This document shows positions 25,681 through 34,873 of a stretch of DNA of 64,000 nt, piece after piece; position 1 is the first letter of the stretch, and every line of letters begins with the position of its first letter. Where the stretch lies: contig LSRX01000803.1 of assembly GCA_001939145.1 (NCBI GenBank), positions 109,210 to 173,209 on the forward strand. Direction: 5' to 3'. A program made the translations under genes and the position numbers. Origin of the DNA: Symbiodinium microadriaticum. Its lineage: Eukaryota; Sar; Dinophyceae; Suessiales; Symbiodiniaceae. The notes below the pieces were generated by a model. The model was not told the DNA's origin and searched no databases. It was given only the letters and a program-made list of their open reading frames with translations.

Positions 25681-26146
25681 CGCGGAGACTGGGTGGTGGT
25701 CGTGATTCAGCGATGGCGGCGGATTTCAGACTGCAAGCCTGCTTCTGGGGCATTGATCACATGGTCTGCCCAGGTCCATGATCTCCATGACCTCAGACGT
25801 CTCCATGCCGACTACGCCGCAGGCGCTTCATCTTTGTCCAGCAGAGTTCTCTGGCTTAGTGTCGATGCTTGCCAGTCTGAGCTTGACCAGTTGCAGGTGC
25901 CGAACATCAACCCACTTTCTCCAGGGCATGCCACATCCGTGGCCAGTCTCACGCTGACAGAGGTGAATCTTGAGGGGATGCCACCCCCCTCCGTACTGCT
26001 CGTACAAAGCCTGAGATTTTTGCTGATTTCCCTGGCAGGGTGAAGGACAGCCAGGTGAAGCTGCAGCAGAGGCAGGACGTTTCATGTTGAGAGAGTGAGA
26101 GCGAAGTGCGTTCAGCGCTCCTGAGCAGCTGGGAATTACGAGTTCT

Positions 26147-26159
26147 ATTCCGCTCGGCT
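26147..26159 (+). repeat. 5' target-site duplication of the retrotransposon
   Basis: ATTCCGCTCGGCT here is identical to 32692-32704, directly after the A tail of the element. Thirteen identical bases flanking a 6.5-kb element mark target-primed insertion. Confidence 0.93.
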
Positions 26160-26223
26160 AGGCGTATCGGCTAGCAGGCACTGCACGTGCAAGCCCGTAG
26201 TTTGTTTTCCGCAGCCCTTTGAC

Positions 26224-26240
26224 CACACCGCTTAAGGCGG
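26224..26240 (+). other. Small hairpin overlapping the first leader motif
   Basis: ccgcttaaggcgg can pair ccgc with gcgg around ttaag. It sits at the end of the first GACCACACCGC copy, 36 bases before the ORF1 ATG, and could be an RNA structure in the element leader. Confidence 0.35.
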
Positions 26241-26275
26241 AGTGCTTTGGAGGTAACTAGGCCTCCCCTTTTGCC

Positions 26276-27604
26276 ATGGATCAGGAAGCTATGCAGCAGT
26301 TTTCGCAAGCTAGGTCGCAGTTCCAGACCCCAAGCTATCAGGCAGTGCAGAGCGAGTACTGGGATTACCAGCGCAGGACCAAGCGATCTGCTCCGACGCC
26401 AGCCCAATCTGCCATTACCACACCGCAGGAGGGCGATGTGCCGATGCAGACTGGTGCTCAAGATCCGGAGCAGCCCCCATCGTTGGTGCAGCCATTCGCC
26501 TTTGAAGAGGCGACGGCGGTCGGGCTTACAGCAGCGGAGTTTGGTGTTAACATCAATGACCACACCGCCGTTAACGCTTGGTTGCTGGAACCGGTGCAAA
26601 ACAAGAAGCAGATGATGGCTATGATGTCTGCTTACCACCGCAAGGTAATTCGCCCGGAATACTACAATCTGGTTTTGCAGTTGGAGTCGGCATTGAAGAC
26701 CATCGACGACAAGGTCTTTGTGGCAAAGAGAGAGCTGGAGTGGATGGCTTCTGAAAACAGACAGGCCCAGAAGCATCACTCGGGCCTCCAGATCATCACC
26801 AGCGGATGGCCCAACTACATGAAGCCAGAGCAAAGACACTATATGCTGAACTGGATGTTTTCGACCACACCTAAGATCCGGACCTTTGTTGAGGCACGGG
26901 GCTTCACACTGGATGGCACAGCCAGCGAACTGGGAAAATTCATGAATGTGTTGCAGCAGGATCCTGTGACCATACCTCAGCAGGACCAGTTCTACAGTAC
27001 TATGACTATGCTCACATTCAAGTCCTGGGACACAAGAAGTGCCTTTCTGGAAAGGTTTGGTGGATCTTCTGGTACACCTTTGTACCAGGATGAGTCGACA
27101 CCGGTGCAAGGTAAGCATATCCGGGTTACACCGGCGGCCCCGCAGTGGCAACGCAAGCTGGAGCTGCCACTAAGGGTGCTGATTGCTTGCATCAACGCCC
27201 ATCCTGACCATACCTCTTCCAGGCGACTCACAATTCTGTGGAAGACGCTTACCTTGATGGAGCCAGCAGCGGACCTCGAGTTCAAGGAAGACGCCAAAGC
27301 CTGGGCAAGGCTTTTCTATTCGTCAGAGAATGGGAAGTTCGTGGGGCGATTGGAGGTTACTCAGGAGTTGTTCCAGGTGCTCAACTCCGTCCCGACCACA
27401 CCGCACCCGGAGCACGAGACGCTCTGGATGCAACAGTGGAATGCTATGGTCTGGGGTTCTTCTTTTGAACTCGATCAGGCTGAAGCGGCCTCGTATACGC
27501 AAGCCAAGGCAGAGTCTGGAACCACTGGGAAGGGCATCAGCAAAGGAAAAGGAAAACGCCATTGGAGCTCGACGATGGTGCAAAATAGTTATTTCTGTCC
27601 GTAA
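26276..27604 (+). CDS. LINE ORF1 protein, 442 residues, unrecognised family
   Basis: ATG 26276 (tgccATGG context) to TAA 27604. The protein starts MDQEAMQQFSQARSQFQTP and is Gln-rich at the N-terminus. Its middle is helical and charged, with several Trp (GWPNYMKPEQRHYMLNWMF), and its end is Gly/Lys-rich (GKGISKGKGKRHWSS). I see no zinc knuckle or RRM that would place it in a known ORF1 class. By position it should be the RNA-binding, particle-forming protein of the element. After the TAA the same frame stays open to TGA 27814 with a Cys-containing stretch (YCWDELCDKK ... YGCCTFQGK), which may be the lost C-terminus, perhaps once a Cys-rich nucleic-acid-binding end. The motif falls here as NDHTAVN, PTTPHPE, STTPKIR and others. 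Confidence 0.75.
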   Translation: MDQEAMQQFSQARSQFQTPSYQAVQSEYWDYQRRTKRSAPTPAQSAITTPQEGDVPMQTGAQDPEQPPSLVQPFAFEEATAVGLTAAEFGVNINDHTAVNAWLLEPVQNKKQMMAMMSAYHRKVIRPEYYNLVLQLESALKTIDDKVFVAKRELEWMASENRQAQKHHSGLQIITSGWPNYMKPEQRHYMLNWMFSTTPKIRTFVEARGFTLDGTASELGKFMNVLQQDPVTIPQQDQFYSTMTMLTFKSWDTRSAFLERFGGSSGTPLYQDESTPVQGKHIRVTPAAPQWQRKLELPLRVLIACINAHPDHTSSRRLTILWKTLTLMEPAADLEFKEDAKAWARLFYSSENGKFVGRLEVTQELFQVLNSVPTTPHPEHETLWMQQWNAMVWGSSFELDQAEAASYTQAKAESGTTGKGISKGKGKRHWSSTMVQNSYFCP

Positions 27605-27814
27605 CCGTTTGAGCTCCAGGTGGTCCAGGTCTCGGCTGTTGCATACTGTTGGGACGAACTATGCGACAAAAAGAATGTCCCGCAGCAGAAGGTGGGCGAT
27701 TACGGTTGCTGCACTTTCCAAGGAAAGCCAGCACCTCCGACCACACCTCAGGACGACACCCTGAGTGCAGCAGCTTCAGCTTTTGGGGCTCGAAGTGCTC
27801 CCAGCAATTCGTGA

Positions 27815-30800
27815 TGGGGTCTTGAGAGAACGGTGGCCACATCTCCACGATCACACCGCCGCTCGCTTTTCTGTGGTATGATCCTGGATAATTCTTTCTG
27901 CAGCTTTGTACAGTATGGTCTTCAGTGGCAGCCGGTCCGCCCTTTTGAAATTTTATACGGCAGGGCCTGGCACCCAGACCACACCGCTAGGGTGCACCGC
28001 CATCGGCACGAGGCTTCCGCAGGCAGCATAATGAGAGCTTACTGCGCTGAGAAGTTGGGGTCTTCCTCTGGTTTCGATAAGGTGCTGCAGTCTTGTCGTA
28101 ATTCCTGTATGCATGCTCTTGTTGGTAACATTCCTATTCGTCTTGCTTGGCAGGGTCAGGACCTTAGTGCTTCAGTTGTGCTGCCCCTTGCTGCATTAGT
28201 TGACCATACCCCTGAGACCACACCGCCTTGGAACAGCCAAGAACAGGTTTTTAATTCCGTCCGACAGGGAAAGCTTGGCCGTGATTTTTCTTGCTCGCAA
28301 AACCTCGAGTTTTCCCGGGTTTCTGAGTCCTTTTCGTTAGGTGATTTTTCGCTCCCCTCGGCCGTCGAGCCTTTGACCACTCCGCCTTCCTATTGCAGGG
28401 ATTCTTTGCTTAAGGTTTTCCGACTGGTCCAGTCGGGCAGTGCCCACCCGAGTTCAGATCAGGAAGATTTCGCCTCTTTTTCGGCTAATATTTTGCCAAG
28501 GACCTGTTCGAATACCTCGGCTATTGTCTCACAATCTGGGCCCAGGTTTCCCAAAGCGAGAACAGGCAACAGAATTAAACATCGTCAAGACAAGGGTTCC
28601 TACTTTTTCTATAAAAGACCACACCTCTCTAAGAGACGTGTTTCAATTCGAGAATTCATTCAGCCACAAAGCCGCACACCGCCGCCACGCGGCACGCCGG
28701 GTGCTCCTCTGGGAGTTAACGAAGAGTGTTCCCCAACCTTGGTGGGGGCCTTAGCTGGAAAGCGGGGCGCTCAGAGACGGGCCCGACGCCGTCGGGATTA
28801 CCGCCTCTGGCGGCGATTCAGCACTAAGGTCAGGGGGAAGAGAATGGACCCCTCTCCCCTTGCCCCCGCCAGGTCCTCACAAGCCGCTCGCTCGAATGCG
28901 AGGTGGTTCCGCAATGCCATTCTGTGGCAGCAGCAACTCAGACGACGCAAGAGGCGGAAGGTCGTGAAATCACCGACCATACCGCCTTTACAGTACCAAT
29001 CCAGTTTCAGGGTAGGAACTTTGAATGTTCAAGGATTCGCCGAAACCCTCAAGCTTAAATCGGCTTTGATTCTGATGCAAACACACAACATCGATGTTTT
29101 GATGCTTACGGAAACTCGCTCTCACTCCTACTAATCCTATCAATCTGAAGGATTCTTGGTTATTCTCTCAGGCAACAAGCAAGATCGGTTTGCTGGCGTT
29201 GGAGCCATTGTGGCACCACGCCTCAGACCACACCTCCTTGATGTCATTCAGGTGTCTTCGAGGATCATTCATCTTGCTTTTAAGATGCAGGGAGGAAATT
29301 TTCACACGGTCGGGGCCTACGCCCCACACTCAGGACTTGACCTCGAGGCAATTCGTGAACCATTCTGGGAACAGCTCCAGGACCATGTTTCCAACATACC
29401 GCAGCCAGAACCTGTATTGGTTACAGGTGATTTCAACGTTAGGTTCCAGGCCAAGCACCGCAATGATGGTCATTGCCTTGGTCCTTTTGTGTACGGCAAG
29501 GGCCCCAGTTTCATTGACCATTCCGCCTCTTCGAACAGAACGCTCTGTCGTTCTTTTCTGCATAATCAGAACCTGGTTGAAGCTGCATCTTACAAGACTC
29601 CTGATCTTTTGAAGCACATTACGTACAGGGATAAAGCTGCCCCGCCCTCAGATTGGTCACAGTTCGTTCTTGACCCGATTCCACTGCAACAAATCTACAC
29701 GAAGCTTGAGGTACGTTTGGGGGAGCTTGCTTTGGACGTCTCCTCTAAGGTCCGAGCCTACCTTACGAACGAGTCCCTTCTTCCCCCCCCGACCATACCG
29801 CCTCAGGTTGATCCCATACGCTTCCAAAGGTTGGACCACTGTTTTGTCCGCCACCAGTGGCTTAACTCTGTACGGTCTTGCAGATCCCTCCCGTTCGCAG
29901 GGTATCCCAGTGATCACTACCCATTGGTTACCGAGGTCCAAGTGAAATTGGCCAAAAGGAGCAAAGCCATCAGACCACACCGCCGCCTCAATCTTACCAA
30001 GGTGACCGAATCAGAGAAAGAAGCTTTCAACGCATCTCTGAGGAAACATCTCACCGGGGACTCTGCTGATCCCATCCCAGAAGACCATTCCGCAGCGATT
30101 CATATTTTTACAGATGGTTCAGGCACAGGCGGGCGGTGTACCGCCAAATCGCCGGCAGGATGGGGATTCTGCTACCATACAGGGGAGGATTGGCACGATG
30201 CGTCAGGCCCTGTGGTCACCTCCTCAGACCATCCCTGCTACGTTGGGGCAGAGGTTGGATCTAACAACACAGGAGAGGTTACAGCTATTCTGGAAGCTGT
30301 GTTACATGCAATTGACCATTCCTTTCGCAGAATTGTTATCCACTCGGACAGTGCCTGGGCGATCAACTGCATTAAGGGAAAGTGGCGGCCCAAACGCCAC
30401 AAGGCCCTCATCAATTACACCAGGTACTTGCTAAGGCTGCTCCCTTTCCATTCTCTGGAATGGATTAAGGCCCAAGCCGGCCACGAAGGCAACGAGCGCG
30501 CAGACGCACTGGCAAACAGAGGGAAAACACAGGCAGCGCGACAGGGTACCTCTTCTCAGTACCCTGATCCTGACCACACCGCACCGGCCCGGAACTCAGA
30601 AGTGACTTTCGACCAGGCTATTCCGTCCGCTGCGAGGGAGGTCTTTGAATCTAAGAAGCTCTCCGCTAGGAAACCGTGGATCACAGAGGCAACCCTCGAA
30701 AAGCTTTCAGCCGCTAAGGCCGCTGAAGCTAGCTCCGACCACTCCGCACGTCTCTTGTTTAATCAGGCGAAGCGCTCAGCCAAGAAGGATAAAGTTAAGT

Positions 30801-32683
30801 GGATTCACGACCAGCTCTTGGCAGATCCCGCTTCAAATCACTCCACGGTCTGGCAGACTGTAAGGCGACAGAAGCAGGGATTCCGAGGTAGGAAATCACA
30901 CCTCATCGTGTCAGGCAAGCCGGTGCCTTGGACCAAAACACATGAAGCTTTTCGAGATCATTTGGAACAAAAGCAATGGGCTAAGAACCCCAGGTCTGAA
31001 GAGTTTGCGGCACAGCTGAAGCTTCGACCACACCTCTTCGATCAGTCCCCAGACTTGGGTCCATTTAGCCTGGAAGAGCTCCAACAGGCTCTTTCTCAAA
31101 CAGCCAAAGGCAAAGCTCCGGGACCCGATGGAATCGAAGCTGATCTTTTTAAGCTTCTTGACCACACCTCGGAACTCGCATTGCTTGATCTTTATAATCA
31201 AGCCAGGAGCTCAGGATCGGGTCCTGAGACTTGGACAGAGGCCACGGTTGTTTCGATTTTCAAGGGCAAAGGAACAGATACTGACCCCGCGAACTATCGA
31301 CCAATTTCTCTTCTCAATGCAAGTTACAAGATCTTTGCGGCGATGCTCAAAAACAGGATTTCGGTCCATTGTGAAAGCAAGCTTAGAAAGACGCAATTTG
31401 GATTCCGACCACACCGCGGCACTAAGCATCCCCTTTTCATCTTGAGACGTAGCATGGAATGGGCTACCATGACCGGTAGAGACCTTCATCTTCTCTTCCT
31501 TGACTGGAAGCAAGCCTTCGACTCGGTGGACCACCTTTCAATGATGACTGCGCTAAGGCGTTTTGGGCTCCACCCCATGGAGCTCGAACTCATCAGTTCT
31601 TTTTACGCTGCAGCAACATTTGGTACTCAGGGATTCTCTGACCATACCGCCAAAGGAGCCTTCTGCTCAGGTATCAGACAAGGATGCCCTTTGAGTCCAT
31701 ACCTGTTTATCATTGTTCTGTCGGTCGTCCTCCATGACGTTGACGACGCACTTCTCAGCAAGGGGGTGCCCACCAACGTTTGGTCGGTTAATCACCCGTT
31801 TTTCGACTTGGAATATGCTGATGACACTTTGCTTTTTTCGCTGACCACACCGCAAGGACAAAGCATGCTTCACGCTCTTGAATCGGAAGCTTTACTTTAC
31901 GGCATGTCCCTTAACCAAAGCAAAACTGAACTGCTGACCAACCCTGCCTTTCAGGAACCTAAGTGGTGTTTCCTCAACGGCGATCCTGTTCCCACTACCG
32001 AGGTCGTGAAATACCTTGGATCACACGTTTCATGGACTAAGGCCTTTGACACGGCGTTCTCCCACAGGAGAGCGCTTGCCGAAGAGGCACACAAGAAACT
32101 AAGGCTGGTTTGGAACAGCTCGCTCCCCAGAAACGAAAAGCTGAAGATCTTCCAGGCAGTTTTCATTCCCACCCTGATTTACGGGCTGGACAGCCTCACG
32201 TTGACCACACCGCATCTGAAACGAATCGACGCTTTTTACATTCGATTTCTCAGAAGGATTGTTGGTATCAAAGCTTCCTTCTATTCTAGAGTTCCTAACA
32301 CTGAGGTCTGGGAGACAGCGGGCAAACCTCGTTTGCCCTCTGACTTTCTACTTAAAGCTGAGGTTAAGTTCGCCGCTGAGGTTTTTGCTGCTGACCACAC
32401 CTCTCCATTATACACTGTCGTTTTCGTCGAACCTTATAAGGATCGAATCCAGGTGCACGGCAGAAGGAGAGGACACCAGATACCTTACTGGCTTGAAGTT
32501 TTCTCTTGCAGACACTTCAAGGAGATCTGGCACCAAAAGATNGGCTCCTATATTAGAATTGGGATTCCCAGTATTGTGCTCCTTGTCAAGGGAAAGGAAA
32601 CCGCTCTCATATCACACCGCCTGCGGAAGCCTCCTTTTTCTGAGACGGCGCCAATGCGCGCATGCACGCGCGCACGGCCCTAG
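27815..32683 (+). pseudogene. LINE ORF2: endonuclease - RNase H - reverse transcriptase, one internal stop
   Basis: The frame is open from 27815 (first ATG 27878) to TAG 32683 except for TAA at 29132-29134, which falls inside the endonuclease. The APE-type endonuclease (about 29005-29945) has TLNVQG, LTETR, VTGDFNVRF, RLDHCF and SDHYPL, so the catalytic N, E, D/N and H are present. RNase H (about 30100-30530) has FTDGSGT, NNTGEVTAILEA, IHSDSAWAI and GHEGNERADALAN, the D-E-D-H/D set. Reverse transcriptase (about 31110-32290) has GKAPGPDGIEADLFK, YRPISLLNASYKI, FGFRPHRGT, FLDWKQAFDSVDH, GIRQGCPLSPYLF, YADD (31814-31825), LNQSKTELL and KYLGSHVS. The first 1.1 kb of the frame is Arg/Ser-rich and unrecognised. 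RNase H normally lies after the reverse transcriptase in LINEs; here it lies before it. Confidence 0.93.
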
Positions 32684-32684
32684 C

Positions 32685-32692
32685 AAAAAAAA
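32685..32692 (+). other. A-tail of the LINE
   Basis: Eight A follow the ORF2 stop by one base and run straight into the second target-site duplication. There is almost no 3' UTR, so either the tail is short or the original ORF2 end lay earlier. Confidence 0.85.
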
Positions 32693-32704
32693 TTCCGCTC
32701 GGCT
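32692..32704 (+). repeat. 3' target-site duplication of the retrotransposon
   Basis: Identical to 26147-26159. The first A is shared with the A-tail, so the duplication is 12 or 13 bases. Confidence 0.93.
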
Positions 32705-32716
32705 TTGCAGTCGCAG

Positions 32717-34873
32717 GTGACGAACAACCTCGCGGATGCTGCTGCTGAGGCTGCTGGGAAATGTACGGTGCGAACACACATTCCACAGTCGCCTTGCATT
32801 GACAAACGTTTGCCGAGGTGGCCCAGCAAGAAACTCAAAGACTCCAAGCCGGTGCAGAGCAGGCACGCTCGCCCATCACATAGAAGCAGCGTAGGCTGCT
32901 GGACTGCAGGCACAGGTTGACAGCGATGAAGCCGAACGCGAAGCAGACGCTGCCAAGGCCGAACGAACCTTATCTTGCACCTACCATCGCTTTGCGACCG
33001 AAGAAGATGTGGAGTTTGGTATTTAAAAGGTGCTGGCAGTGGAGATGAACAAGCGACAAGCGGCCCTGGAGAAGGTCCTAGCAGAGTTCGGATTTCAGAG
33101 GTGCAGAGCCTCCCAGCTTTGCAGGCGCTGCAAGAAGAGATGATGAAACGGCAAGCGCAAATGGAGAAGGCTCACTGCCTCTTTCGATGTTCGTGGGCTA
33201 GGGATCGGACAGGTGCATGCATGGATTGAGACATATTGAGACCCAGGAGCTCGCAGAAAAGGCAGCACAGCGGCGAGCCCAAATAGAGCAGGACGGTGCT
33301 GCACAGCTCTCAAAGACTCGATGACCCGTGCCTGGCTTGGGCCCGGCTTGGTCGCAGGCCTTGGCGGAAGAGGCGCAGCGGAAGCAGGCGGCCCTGGAGC
33401 AGGTCCACAAAGCGAGCCAATTCGTTCTCTCTAAGACCTGAAGAGATTTTATGGGGGGGTTTGTCTCCAAAAAGATCGCAGGCTTGGGCCGAGGAGGAAC
33501 GACGCTTGCGGAGCCTCCAGGCCCAGAGAGCCGAAGAGGCGCGGCTGGCGCCCGAAGAGCGCTCCTGTTCGCTCTTGCTCTGCAAAGCAAAGTGGGGCCA
33601 ACGCTGCTTCCTGGGCCATGCAGCCAGGCCGCAGCAGCTTCGGCCAAAGCCCAGGAGCAGGATCGTCGGCTGTCACCCTAAGCGACAGCTCCGATTTGCC
33701 ATGTCTGCTGCACCGCGTCCGTGAGCGTGAGGAGGCGAAGCAGGCCTTGCATGAGGTCGGGCGTAGCTGCGCTTACGGTGCTTGCCCATGCGATGCGGTA
33801 CACCTGCCTCAGCCAAATGTCTGCGAGCTCGTTCTGAAGGCCTTGGTTCGCAGCGCGCTGGTTGAGTCGCAGGCAGACGCGAAGGCTGGGATAGTTAGCG
33901 ACATGCAGAAGTGCCGGACGGCAAAAGCGTGGGATTCGCATGGGCAAGGAGAAAGACGACGCAAAGCAAGCTTTCAACGAGGCCTGCTCCTTCAGCTCGC
34001 CGTCCGAAGCCTCAAGTTCCGCTAGATCTGCCGCGGTGGAGTGCTTTGAACACACATGGGCAGGCATTGGCATTGGCCATGATGGCCAAGGCTCCGATTG
34101 AGGCCGTGGACAAGGACACGGCTTCTCGGAATCGTCAGCATGAGCCAACCAGGTGCAAGCCAACGAGGGGGAAGAGGTCGAAGTCGACGTGCCCGAGGGA
34201 TTGAAGGCGACCAACACTGTAGCTAAACGGCACTGTCCAGCAGGCTGCTATGGCTAAGTCCGTCGCTTCAGCCATGTGGAACCTGTGGCGTCGGTTAGTC
34301 GGCCTACCTGAATTGACCCAAGGCCCTCGTCGAACTTACGCTTAGGCTTAGGCTTACTCCCAGCCCTCGGTCGCAACTTGAGCAGTTTAGACGAGAGGCT
34401 GGGGACGTGTTCCACATTCTCTGGGAGGGTGAGGAATACGAGCTTGCTGGCACCTCAGCTTTCATACCTTCCACTCGTGGCCGCGCATTCAGTACATAAA
34501 GGCTCAGGTGTGGTCCGTACGGTTAGTTTGTGCCAGTCTGGCCAGCTTAGGCCGTCCCAGAGGGTGCCCGCCCTGGAGACCCCATGCGTGTCCGCCTCAC
34601 CCACGAAGCTCAGCAGGCGAAAGCTGATATTTAATAGGCTTGGCCGACAAGCTCTTGAAGCCGAGATTGGCAGGACAAGTTGAAAGTCGTCGTGCCGGAA
34701 GATTTCCAGCCAGGGGACTCTCTGAGGGTGGAGTGACTTGGTGAAGAAGTAGCTTTCTCCTGAGCTCTGTCTCCGGTGCCCCCCCCGGAATGATGAGGAA
34801 GGGCGGGAAGAAGTACGATGTCGTGGTGCCCGATGACATGAAACCAGGCGAAATGCTGGAAATCGCCGTGGAG
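32717..34873 (+). CDS. Coiled-coil protein with repeated short exons and C-terminal VPxxxxPG modules (partial)
   Basis: A series of exons, each after AG and starting with G: 32717 (VTNNLADAAAEAAG), 32916 (VDSDEAEREADAAKAERT), about 33041 (MNKRQAALEKVLAE), 33125-33169 (ALQEEMMKRQAQMEK), 33247-33291 (ELAEKAAQRRAQIEQ), 33358-33402 (ALAEEAQRKQAALEQ), 33482 (AWAEEERRLRSLQAQRAEE), about 33630 (AAAASAKAQEQDRRLS), 33840-33884 (ALVRSALVESQADAK) and about 33949 (EKDDAKQAFNEA). Four of these exons are exactly 45 bases. The 3' exons encode VEVDVPEGLKA, then AGDVFHILWE, LKVVVPEDFQPGDSLRVE and YDVVVPDDMKPGEMLEIAVE, repeats of a short beta motif I associate with protist proteins. The start lies upstream, perhaps beyond the LINE, and the end after 34873 is not determined. 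Function unknown; a structural or scaffolding role is likely. Confidence 0.65.

Larger units (their letters stand above)
21262..26146. other. Long region without a firmly supported gene
   Basis: Nothing recognisable on either strand. The longest ORF is on the minus strand at 23172-23918 (248 codons), with no domain and a Cys/His/Ser-rich composition typical of shadow frames. Short protein-like pieces that could be exons are FNNVEPSDLWHKAAVVVI (about 24211-24264), DNLDYDDPFART (about 24897-24932) and VHDLHDLRRLHADYAAGASS (about 25773-25832). The last lies just upstream of the retrotransposon and could be a 5' exon of the gene continuing at 32717. Confidence 0.5.
26221..32620 (+). repeat. Interspersed 11-base motif GACCAYWCCKC throughout the LINE
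   Basis: Perfect matches start at 26221, 26558, 26968, 27206, 27394, 27739, 27977, 28216, 28375, 28617, 28975, 29226, 29516, 29791, 29973, 30083, 30572, 30737, 31026, 31160, 31407, 31640, 31843, 32203 and 32393. Ten of these are exactly GACCACACCGC. Near matches start at 26416, 26863, 27849, 28202, 30227, 30314, 30836, 30894, 31529 and 32610. Relative to the ORF frame, ten are read as D-H-T/S-A/S, nine as T-T/I-P and five as P-H-R/L; the first is in the leader. All are on the + strand. I saw no exact copy of the main form outside the element by eye. Confidence 0.93.
26160..32692 (+). mobile_element. Non-LTR (LINE) retrotransposon, nearly full length
   Basis: The element has a leader of about 116 bases, ORF1 (26276-27604), a degraded linker, and ORF2 with an APE-type endonuclease, an RNase H and a reverse transcriptase, and it ends in a run of eight A (32685-32692, last one shared with the duplication). 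The flanks are 13-bp target-site duplications. All open segments share one reading frame and are separated only by TAA 27602-27604, TGA 27812-27814 and TAA 29132-29134, so this copy is probably dead but recently inserted, since the duplications are still identical. The 3' end lies 12 bases before the AG of an exon acceptor (exon at 32717), so the insertion is probably in an intron of a + strand host gene. The 11-base motif array is listed separately. One ambiguous base lies at 32542. Confidence 0.95.

Noticed and set aside
26171..27151. 326-codon minus-strand ORF
   Set aside because: Exact shadow of LINE ORF1 on the opposite strand; no domain.
32480..32680. Possible C-terminal zinc finger of ORF2 in another frame (QYCAPCQGKGNRSH)
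   Set aside because: A TAG precedes it in that frame and the ambiguous base at 32542 makes the frame uncertain; only one Cys pair is visible.
26147..32704. Interpretation of the regularly spaced 11-base words as a CRISPR array
   Set aside because: Words are too short, spacing varies from 14 to 360 bases, they lie in coding sequence of a eukaryotic LINE, and no cas-like gene is present.
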